A DNA stretch of 5,273 bases from Mariniphaga sp. (GTDB lineage Bacteria; Bacteroidota; Bacteroidia; Bacteroidales; Prolixibacteraceae), in the NCBI GenBank assembly GCA_013203525.1, contig JABMQB010000418.1, positions 1-5,273 on the forward strand, in the 5' to 3' direction. The notes below the pieces were generated by a model. That model saw only the letters and a program-made list of their open reading frames with translations. It did no database searches and was not told the origin of the DNA. Both the position numbers and the translations under genes were made by a program. Positions 1 to 5,273 of this stretch are shown piece after piece (positions within the stretch are counted from its first letter, which is position 1; every line of letters begins with the position of its first letter).

Positions 1-2
1 AA

Positions 3-371
3 AAAACAAATAGACGATTAACCTCAACAAATTTCATTTCAAAATACAAGAAATTTCTCACCAATAACGGAATTATACATCTGAAAACTGATAGTAATTT
101 CCAATTTGGATATACGTGTGCAATGGTTGAAAAAAATAACTTTGATGTAATTGCAAAAACCGATAACCTTTATAATTCTGAATTGTTAAATGAAAAATTA
201 AATATCAGAACTTATTATGAAAATCAATGGCTCGAAAGAGGATTAACAATAAAATATATTGCTTTTCGAATTCATAAAAATGAACCCTATGTTGAGCCGG
301 ATGTTAAAATTGAAAAAGATGATTATCGAAGTTTTGGACGCAATGCGGTAAATATCCAACAAGATGAGTGA
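3..371 (+). CDS. trmB: tRNA (guanine-N7-)-methyltransferase TrmB, 3' part
   Basis: This is the C-terminal 122 residues of a gene that begins before the window; the stop is TGA at 369-371. TrmB uses S-adenosylmethionine to methylate N7 of guanosine 46 in the variable loop of tRNAs, in the cytoplasm. Directly visible are the family's RRLTS stretch (12-26), the GIIHLKTD strand whose Thr-Asp falls at 87-92, and the TYYE motif (210-221) followed by WLERGLTIKYIAF. The Asp of the TD motif and the T-x-x-E pair are conserved through the family and are implicated in substrate binding or catalysis. The SAM-binding Rossmann core lies upstream and cannot be judged. The reading frame is intact to the stop and overlaps the start of the next gene by 8 bases, which suggests translational coupling. 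The ATG at 123 is an internal methionine, because homology continues upstream of it to the window edge. Confidence 0.93.
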   Translation, partial: KTNRRLTSTNFISKYKKFLTNNGIIHLKTDSNFQFGYTCAMVEKNNFDVIAKTDNLYNSELLNEKLNIRTYYENQWLERGLTIKYIAFRIHKNEPYVEPDVKIEKDDYRSFGRNAVNIQQDE

Positions 372-699
372 TTTTTTTGAACAGGTTTATAATGTTGTGC
401 GGAAAATACCTCCGGGGAAAGTAACTTCTTACGGAGCAATTGCGACATACCTTGGTTCACCGGGGGCTGCACGGATGGTTGGTTGGGCAATGAATGCTTC
501 AAGTTCAAAAAATGAATTTGTACCTGCTCACAGAGTAGTTAACCGGAACGGATTGCTTACCGGGAAACGTCACTTCGATACTCCCAAAGCTATGGAAGAA
601 TTACTTGAAAATGAAGGTATAAATATCATTGATGGGCAAATTCAACAATTTGAAAATAAATTCTGGAATCCATCAACAGAATTTAAAAAGGAATTGTAA
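364..699 (+). CDS. Alkyltransferase-like protein (ATL), MGMT family, Cys replaced by Ala
   Basis: This 111-residue protein matches the DNA-binding domain of O6-alkylguanine-DNA alkyltransferases (MGMT/Ogt). It keeps IPPGKVTSYGAIA (residues 15-27, with the Tyr of the recognition helix at 23), the AARMVG arginine-finger region (35-40) and NRNGLL. The active-site PCHRV motif reads PAHRVV at 54-59, so the methyl-accepting cysteine is alanine (GCT, 526-528). The short length, the lack of the N-terminal ribonuclease-H-like domain and the FWNP near the C-terminus are typical of ATLs. Known ATLs bind O6-alkylguanine without repairing it and flag the lesion for nucleotide excision repair; that role is inferred here from the family. 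The ATG at 364 overlaps the trmB stop and has A at -3, -6, -12 and -13, the start context described for Flavobacterium. It is probably co-transcribed with trmB. I avoid the symbols ogt and ybaZ because orthology cannot be settled from the window. Confidence 0.93.
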   Translation: MSDFFEQVYNVVRKIPPGKVTSYGAIATYLGSPGAARMVGWAMNASSSKNEFVPAHRVVNRNGLLTGKRHFDTPKAMEELLENEGINIIDGQIQQFENKFWNPSTEFKKEL

Positions 700-704
700 T
701 TTTG
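697..704 (+). promoter_or_regulatory. Possible Bacteroidota -7 element before mrp (weak)
   Basis: TAATTTTG matches exactly the TAnnTTTG -7 consensus used by the primary sigma factor of Bacteroidota, and it overlaps the TAA stop of the ATL gene. A transcript starting about 7 bases downstream would give a leader of roughly 23 bases before the chosen mrp ATG at 734. No TTTG-type -33 element is present at the right distance: the nearest TTTG, at 649-652, is about 44 bases away. The octamer is also likely by chance in AT-rich DNA. This is a possible internal promoter, not an established one. Confidence 0.22.
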
Positions 705-733
705 AACCTATGTTTAAAACAAAAAATAGCAAT

Positions 734-1846
734 ATGAATATATCACGTAAATTAATTGTACCTAAAAATATAACAGACGCTCTTAGAAGTGTCAAATTCC
801 CTGGAAGTGAAGAAGATATTGTTTCTCTGGATATGGTTCAGGAAATCAGGATTGCAGGACAAAAAATAAACTTTTCGCTGGTTTTCCAACGTTCCGACGA
901 TCCAAATATTCAAGCACTTATTTTAAAATGTGAGGAAACTATTCAAAAAGAATTAGGCTCTCAAGCAGAGATTAAAGGAAATATTGCTATTAAGTTTATC
1001 CATAATATGGAACGCCGTATTCTTCCCGAAGTAAAAAACATTATTGCTGTTGCATCGGGCAAAGGTGGTGTTGGGAAATCAACTATTGCTGTGAACCTTG
1101 CAGTTGCCCTTGCGCAGGCAGGAGCTAAAGTTGGATTAATTGATGCCGATATATTTGGACCATCGATTCCAAAAATGTTTGGTGCTGAAAATATGCGTCC
1201 TTCAGGAGCTAAAATTGATAACAGGGAAATGATCGTTCCTGTTGAAAAATACGGTGTTAAATTTTTGTCTATCGGTTTTTTTGTAAATTCTGAAGATGCT
1301 CTTGTATGGCGTGGTCCGATGGCTTCGAATGCACTAAAACAATTAATTGGTGATGCCGTTTGGGGTGAACTTGATTATATGTTGATTGACCTTCCGCCCG
1401 GTACCAGCGATATTCATTTAACGTTAGTTCAAACCGTTCCGGTTACAGCAGCAGTCATTGTTACTACTCCGCAGGAAGTAGCACTTGCCGATGTAATAAA
1501 AGGAGTAAGTATGTTCCAGGGAAAATCGATTAATGTGCCTGTTCTTGGGCTTGTCGAAAATATGTCGTGGTTTACACCAAAAGAACTTCCTGAAAATAAA
1601 TATTACATATTTGGGAAAGACGGAGGTAAAATACTTGCTGAAAAAATGAGATTAAAATTGTTGGGACAAATTCCAATTGTACAAAGTATCAGGGAAGGTG
1701 GCGATGAAGGAAAACCTGAAGCTGCCAATGTTGATTCTCCATCAGCTGAAGCCTTTGCTAAACTGGCATTTGAAGTTACCGAACAACTTAAAATTAGGAA
1801 TATAGAACAGGCTCCAACTAAAAAGGTAAAAGTGTCGAAAAAATAG
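734..1846 (+). CDS. mrp: Mrp/ApbC-family P-loop ATPase, putative Fe-S cluster carrier
   Basis: This 370-residue cytoplasmic ATPase of the Mrp/NBP35 (ParA/MinD-like) family is thought to carry and deliver iron-sulfur clusters. An N-terminal DUF59/MIP18-type domain spans about residues 13-90 (DALRSVKFPG, then DIVSLDMV). The ATPase domain has the deviant Walker A GKGGVGKST (109-117), LIDADIFGPSIP (135-146), VWRGPM (191-196) and the Walker-B-like LIDLPPGTSD (217-226). The ENMSWF motif (275-280) is followed by TPKELP instead of the CPxC seen in many Mrp proteins. The only cysteine is at 66, so the usual bridging-cluster ligands are missing; I recall other Bacteroidota homologues looking the same. 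The tail is lysine-rich. Start choice: ATG 734 puts about 12 residues before the first conserved block and has A at -3, -6, -12 and -13. In-frame ATGs at 710 (378 residues) and 629 are less likely, and 629 would overlap the ATL gene by 71 bases. The gap from the ATL stop is 34 bases. Confidence 0.95.
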   Translation: MNISRKLIVPKNITDALRSVKFPGSEEDIVSLDMVQEIRIAGQKINFSLVFQRSDDPNIQALILKCEETIQKELGSQAEIKGNIAIKFIHNMERRILPEVKNIIAVASGKGGVGKSTIAVNLAVALAQAGAKVGLIDADIFGPSIPKMFGAENMRPSGAKIDNREMIVPVEKYGVKFLSIGFFVNSEDALVWRGPMASNALKQLIGDAVWGELDYMLIDLPPGTSDIHLTLVQTVPVTAAVIVTTPQEVALADVIKGVSMFQGKSINVPVLGLVENMSWFTPKELPENKYYIFGKDGGKILAEKMRLKLLGQIPIVQSIREGGDEGKPEAANVDSPSAEAFAKLAFEVTEQLKIRNIEQAPTKKVKVSKK

Positions 1847-1983
1847 CGGTTTTAAATTCATAGGTTTTTAAGTTTCAATGCCCGCCAAATAAACTAAAGT
1901 TTTGTATTATTGTATCCTTAAATAATGCCAAAAATCAGTGTGTTTAAGACAATATTATACTGAATTAGGAGTTAATACCAAAG
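1847..1983. other. Intergenic spacer between mrp and the PorW/SprE gene
   Basis: This 137-base AT-rich gap contains no coding potential that I can support. I found no strong hairpin followed by a T-run, so no intrinsic terminator for the upstream cluster is called. A five-of-six match to the TAnnTTTG -7 consensus (TATTATTG, 1905-1912) lacks a TTTG at -33 distance. A TTTG at 1901-1904 has no good -7 partner. The long PorW/SprE gene could therefore be transcribed from its own weak or atypical promoter here, or by readthrough from mrp. Confidence 0.6.
1967..1971 (+). promoter_or_regulatory. Shine-Dalgarno-like AGGAG before a TTG start
   Basis: AGGAG ends 12 bases before the TTG at 1984 and lies partly within an in-frame TAG (1966-1968). 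Because of that stop, and because no ATG or GTG lies between it and the signal-peptide core, the initiation codon must be a rare one. The spacing is longer than the usual 5-9 bases, and Bacteroidota ribosomes depend little on Shine-Dalgarno pairing, so its role is uncertain. Confidence 0.4.
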
Positions 1984-2064
1984 TTGTTTAAACAGTTATT
2001 ATTGAATAAAGGAATTTTACATACCGCTTTACTGATTTTAAGTTTGTTAATAATATCAGGTTGT
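1984..2064 (+). other. Lipoprotein signal peptide with lipobox Cys27
   Basis: The segment encodes a short basic N-region (Lys3, Lys9), a hydrophobic core (HTALLILSLLIISG) and the lipobox I-S-G-C, with the lipidated cysteine codon TGT at 2062-2064. Residues after the cysteine (STNKNTRVTR) contain no acidic residue near the +2 to +5 positions. The acidic lipoprotein export signal that sends Bacteroidota lipoproteins to the cell surface is therefore absent, and I infer a periplasm-facing anchor. Confidence 0.88.
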
Positions 2065-5000
2065 TCTACAAATAAGAATACCCGGGTTACCCGTGCTTAC
2101 CATAATGTAACGTCGAAATTCAACATTCTTTTTAATGGTAAAGAAAGTCTTAAATCGGGGGAAGAAAGAATAGAACAATCCATAAAGGATGACTACACAC
2201 ATCTGCTTCGTATTTTTAAAGACAGCGATCCTTCAACTGCGAAAGCTGTTGAATCAGATATGGAAAATATAATCCTTAAATCATCAAAGCTTATAAAAGT
2301 ACATTCGTTAACAAAAAAACCAAAACGACGCAGAAGCGGGGGTTCACGCAGGTATCAGGAATTTGCCAGAAAAGAAGAGTTCAATAAATGGATTGATGAA
2401 AGCTACCTTCTTATGGGGAAAGCTTATTTTTACCAGGATAATTTTTTATCGGCTGTTGATAATTTTAACTATGTAATACGTAGATTTCCTGAAGAAAAAA
2501 CAAAATATGAAGCATCAGTCTGGCTCATCAGATGCTTTACCGAAATGGAACGTTTTGTTGAAGCATCTGAGGCTATAATGTCAGCTGAAGGAGATGAAGC
2601 TTTTCCCAAAAGTATGGAGCGGGATTTAGCTGTTGTAATTGCAGATTACTATGTTAAAATGGAGGATTTTGATGAAGCAATTAAATACCTTGATATTGCT
2701 ATTCAAAAAACTTTCTGGAAAAAACAAAAAGCAAGATTGCAGTTTATCTTAGCTCAGCTTTATGAAGAAATTGGCAATCCTACCATGGCATCACAAGCAT
2801 ATGCAGGGGTAGCAAAATTTAATCCTCCTTACGATATGGCATTTAATGCTAAAATTAAAGCGGCAGGTGTTTTTACCGGAGAAGGAGATATTGAAAAAAT
2901 AAGAAAACAATTATTTAAAATGCTCAAGGATGAAAAAAACTTTGAGTATCGTGACCAGATTTATTATGCGCTGGGAAATATCGATTTCCGTGTGGGCGAC
3001 AGGAATGAAGCTATTAATAATTACCGAAGTTCTGTTGCGTCGAGTATTACTAATTCTTTTCAATTGGCACAATCGGCAATTACATTGGCCGGGCTTTATT
3101 TCGAAGATTTTAATTATCGTAATGCCCAGGCATACTACGATACTGCAATGATTGTAATTGATGATAATTATCCAAATTTTGAAGACATATCTGCCCGGTA
3201 TAATAGTTTAACCAGATTGGTGGATAATATTTTTATGGTTGAACGAGAAGACAGCCTTCAGAAAGTTGCATTAATGGATGAACCTGATCGGAATAGTTTG
3301 ATAGATAAATTAATTAGAGAAGAACGAGACCGGCAGGAACAAGCGAAATTGGATGCTTCATCGGGAACTGGTAATTCATCCTTTTACAGGGCAAACAGAT
3401 ACCGGCTTGGGTTGGGGCAGTCGCAGGCAGGAAGCGGGTGGTATTTTTATAATCCACAAACTGTGTCGTTTGGGAAGGTTCAATTTCAACAAAGGTGGGG
3501 CGAAAGGAAATTGGAAGACGACTGGCGGCGAGGAGATAAAACAAACCTGGCTGAAGGTGAATTTAATGAATTCGATGAATTAATTGACTCAACAATGATC
3601 GAAGAAATTCGGGTTGATGATCCGCTACAAAGGGAGTTTTATACCCAGGATTTACCTTTGGATGATACATTAATGGCGCTTTCTCATGAAAGAATTAAAG
3701 ATGCCCTTTATAATGCCGGGAAAATATTTAAATCGGAATTTAGTGATTACAACCGATCCAACGTGGCATTTATCGACCTGAACAAAAGGTATTCAAATAA
3801 CATTTATACTCTTTCAAGTTATTTCGATATTTACGATAATTATGAAGTGCTTGAAAATAAGGAACAATCGGATTATTACAGAAACATGATCATCACCCAG
3901 TTTCCGGAAAGCAAATATGCAAGATTCCTTTTGAATCCAAATTTTTTTATCGACATGGAGGCACAGAAAGACAGCCTGAACAGGCTTTACCAATATACAT
4001 TTGAAAGATACAAGGCGGGTCAATATCCACAAGTTGTCTCATTAACCGGGCAAATGAAAGAGCTTGAGCCCGATAGCCTTATTATGCCCAAAATTGATTT
4101 TTTAAGGTCGGTTGCCTTGGGCACCCAATCGGAAATGCCGGAATTTGAAAAAATACTCAAAGATTACATTGAGGTTTATCCTGATGAAGAAACATCAGTC
4201 CTTGCAGCCGATATATTATCCTTAATTCAGGATAGTACACTTTCTGATTATCAAAAATTAGTAGACATCGGTTACCTGCATGATATTATTCAAAATGAAG
4301 AAATGCAGCCAGGAAATTCTGAAGAAGATGAATTTGATGGTAAATTTTCCTACGACGATGACCTTTTACACTATTTTATAATTGCGTATCCACGTGAAGC
4401 TGATTTTGATATTAACCGCTTTAAATTTGATATCGCTAATTATAATATCGACCATTATACTAAAATTGATTTTGATATTGAAGAAGAAAACCTGGATGGC
4501 AGCACAGCATTAATTGTTATCAGGTCGCTCGAAAACAAAGAACAAAGCCTAATATATTTCCGGTCTATTATCCGTAAAAATGAAGTTTTTAAATCACTCG
4601 CAGATATCGATTATATCAATTTTGTTGCATCTTCAACTAATTACCGGGCAATGTTGGCCGATAAATCATTAACCGATTACCTTACCTATTTTATTAGAAA
4701 TTATAGCCGTTTTACACGTCCTGAATTTGAGGATGAGGAAATGCTTGACAGCCCTGAAGAATTAATGGCAAAAGCAGCAGAAGAAGAAGAACGGTTGGAA
4801 GAACGTGGCACATTTGTTATGGTTACCGGATCGCAACCAGAGGGAACATTTAATACACAAATTGATACTGCTCAGTGTTTTGTGATTGCAATACAAGGCG
4901 ATGGAGCACCGGTACGTCCGGTTACTTCTAATTTTTCGGATTTTAACAGAAGTAGTTTCCGTATCTGGAATTTACAACTTCAGTTAAAAAGAGCAGCCGA

Positions 5001-5273
5001 CTACCAATTGGTTGTAGTAAAAGGAATTCCTGATTTTAACGAAGGAATGTCGTATTTTAGAAGGGCTGTTACCAATCGTGATCTATTCTCAGAACTTGAA
5101 AATATAAGTTACAGGAACTTTTTAATTACTGATGGAAACCTGGCACGTTTAACCGAAAATGGAGAGTTGGATGAATACCTGGATTTTTTCCGCAGGAATT
5201 ATTTACAGGCAAATGTTCCTGGCAATACACAATCACAAACTACTGCTAATAACATTGTTACACAACCTGCAAA
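1984..5273 (+). CDS. T9SS PorW/SprE-type TPR lipoprotein, 3' end beyond window
   Basis: At least 1096 codons are open without interruption, and the stop is outside the window. The family (PorW in Porphyromonas, SprE in Flavobacterium) is a periplasmic lipoprotein needed for type IX secretion and gliding, reported to connect the Sov/SprA translocon with the PorK/PorN ring. In order: lipoprotein signal peptide with Cys27; a conserved segment (FNILFNGKESL) typical of the family; a basic patch at 111-124 (KKPKRRRSGGSRRY); TPR-like helical repeats at about 136-400; a characteristic motif at 486-516 (WYFYNPQTVSFG, then WGERKLEDDWRR); further helical repeats from about 545 (REFYTQDLPLDDTL, ALYNAGKIF, FPESKYARFLLNP); and two tandem C-terminal domains at about 791-907 and 961-1073. 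The start is TTG at 1984: an in-frame TAG at 1966 excludes upstream starts, and no ATG precedes the signal peptide. TTG at 2002 is a weaker alternative. Identification rests on remembered family motifs. Confidence 0.9.
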   Translation, partial: MFKQLLLNKGILHTALLILSLLIISGCSTNKNTRVTRAYHNVTSKFNILFNGKESLKSGEERIEQSIKDDYTHLLRIFKDSDPSTAKAVESDMENIILKSSKLIKVHSLTKKPKRRRSGGSRRYQEFARKEEFNKWIDESYLLMGKAYFYQDNFLSAVDNFNYVIRRFPEEKTKYEASVWLIRCFTEMERFVEASEAIMSAEGDEAFPKSMERDLAVVIADYYVKMEDFDEAIKYLDIAIQKTFWKKQKARLQFILAQLYEEIGNPTMASQAYAGVAKFNPPYDMAFNAKIKAAGVFTGEGDIEKIRKQLFKMLKDEKNFEYRDQIYYALGNIDFRVGDRNEAINNYRSSVASSITNSFQLAQSAITLAGLYFEDFNYRNAQAYYDTAMIVIDDNYPNFEDISARYNSLTRLVDNIFMVEREDSLQKVALMDEPDRNSLIDKLIREERDRQEQAKLDASSGTGNSSFYRANRYRLGLGQSQAGSGWYFYNPQTVSFGKVQFQQRWGERKLEDDWRRGDKTNLAEGEFNEFDELIDSTMIEEIRVDDPLQREFYTQDLPLDDTLMALSHERIKDALYNAGKIFKSEFSDYNRSNVAFIDLNKRYSNNIYTLSSYFDIYDNYEVLENKEQSDYYRNMIITQFPESKYARFLLNPNFFIDMEAQKDSLNRLYQYTFERYKAGQYPQVVSLTGQMKELEPDSLIMPKIDFLRSVALGTQSEMPEFEKILKDYIEVYPDEETSVLAADILSLIQDSTLSDYQKLVDIGYLHDIIQNEEMQPGNSEEDEFDGKFSYDDDLLHYFIIAYPREADFDINRFKFDIANYNIDHYTKIDFDIEEENLDGSTALIVIRSLENKEQSLIYFRSIIRKNEVFKSLADIDYINFVASSTNYRAMLADKSLTDYLTYFIRNYSRFTRPEFEDEEMLDSPEELMAKAAEEEERLEERGTFVMVTGSQPEGTFNTQIDTAQCFVIAIQGDGAPVRPVTSNFSDFNRSSFRIWNLQLQLKRAADYQLVVVKGIPDFNEGMSYFRRAVTNRDLFSELENISYRNFLITDGNLARLTENGELDEYLDFFRRNYLQANVPGNTQSQTTANNIVTQPA
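4354..4704 (+). repeat. Protein-level tandem repeat, copy 1 (C-terminal domain of PorW/SprE)
   Basis: Residues about 791-907 form an alpha/beta-looking domain: a hydrophobic strand (HYFIIAY), a second pair around FKFDIANYNIDHY, the strand LIVIRSLENKEQSLIYF, then two helices ending in YLTYFIRNY. The same order recurs in copy 2. From LIVI to RNY (4510-4704) the two copies align without gaps over 65 residues, with 19 identities by hand count. I do not recognise the fold with certainty. Confidence 0.75.
4864..5202 (+). repeat. Protein-level tandem repeat, copy 2 (C-terminal domain of PorW/SprE)
   Basis: Residues about 961-1073 repeat the architecture of copy 1: CFVIAI for YFIIAY, LVVVKGIPDFNEGMSYF for LIVIRSLENKEQSLIYF, and YLDFFRRNY for YLTYFIRNY. 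The part before the ungapped block needs only a two-residue gap to align. The copies are separated by an acidic, probably helical linker (residues 908-960, with AAEEEERLEER). After copy 2 the sequence turns into a low-complexity Gln/Thr/Asn-rich tail (GNTQSQTTANN) that runs to the window edge. Confidence 0.75.

Noticed and set aside
323..508. Minus-strand open frames (323-508, and likewise 3314-3544 and 3814-4032)
   Set aside because: They are antisense to well-supported genes, have no recognisable domain, and their composition follows from the codon use of the opposite strand.
629..733. Longer N-terminus for the Mrp protein, from ATG 629 or ATG 710
   Set aside because: The 629 start would overlap the ATL gene by 71 bases and add residues unlike any part of the family. 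The 710 start lacks the A-rich context present at 734 and adds only eight non-conserved residues.
1935..1963. Possible terminator hairpin (TCAGT paired with ACTGA)
   Set aside because: The stem is only five base pairs with a 19-base loop and no following T-run, so it is within chance for AT-rich DNA.
3380..3500. Suspected frameshift or foreign insert at a locally G-rich patch
   Set aside because: The frame stays open through the patch and encodes the WYFYNPQ and WGERKLEDDWRR motifs expected at this position in PorW/SprE, so the base composition reflects conserved Gly, Arg and Trp codons.
2930..3583. Other + strand open frames inside the PorW/SprE gene (2930-3151 and 3353-3583)
   Set aside because: They lie in other frames of a continuous, recognisable coding sequence and show no family motifs of their own.
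1..5273. A defence system, mobile element or other novel system
   Set aside because: All four genes belong to known Bacteroidota families in an intact, same-strand layout. No transposase, integrase, direct-repeat array, toxin-antitoxin pair or tRNA junction is visible.

Overview
The window looks like ordinary chromosomal DNA of an AT-rich member of the Bacteroidota, most likely a Bacteroidales/Marinilabiliales-type organism. The evidence is the protein families present, the A-rich sequence before two of the start codons (A at -3, -6, -12 and -13, as described for Flavobacterium), and above all a PorW/SprE-type lipoprotein of the type IX secretion system (T9SS), a system confined to this phylum. 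All four genes are on the + strand. No mobile element, CRISPR array, tRNA or rRNA is visible.

Left part (1-1846): a tight gene cluster. It opens with the 3' end of trmB (tRNA m7G46 methyltransferase). This overlaps by 8 bases an alkyltransferase-like (ATL) gene, a DNA-lesion sensor whose methyl-accepting cysteine is replaced by alanine. After a 34-base gap comes a Mrp/ApbC-type P-loop ATPase, the putative iron-sulfur cluster carrier, which here lacks the usual C-terminal CxxC. The three are probably co-transcribed. They are housekeeping or stress-maintenance genes (tRNA modification, alkylation damage recognition, Fe-S delivery) without an obvious shared pathway.

Middle (1847-1983): a 137-base AT-rich spacer with no convincing terminator or complete promoter, but with an AGGAG just before the next gene.

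Right part (1984-5273): one very long open frame of at least 1096 codons that runs off the window. It starts at a TTG codon and encodes a signal-peptidase-II lipoprotein with N-terminal TPR-like helices, a conserved aromatic/basic central motif, more helical repeats and, at the C-terminal end, two tandem copies of a roughly 110-residue domain. I identify it as PorW/SprE, the T9SS component reported to link the outer-membrane translocon to the periplasmic PorK/PorN ring.

I do not see a new biological system here. The observations most worth checking are the tandem C-terminal duplication in the PorW/SprE protein, the Ala-type ATL, the cysteine-poor Mrp and the non-ATG start of the secretion gene.
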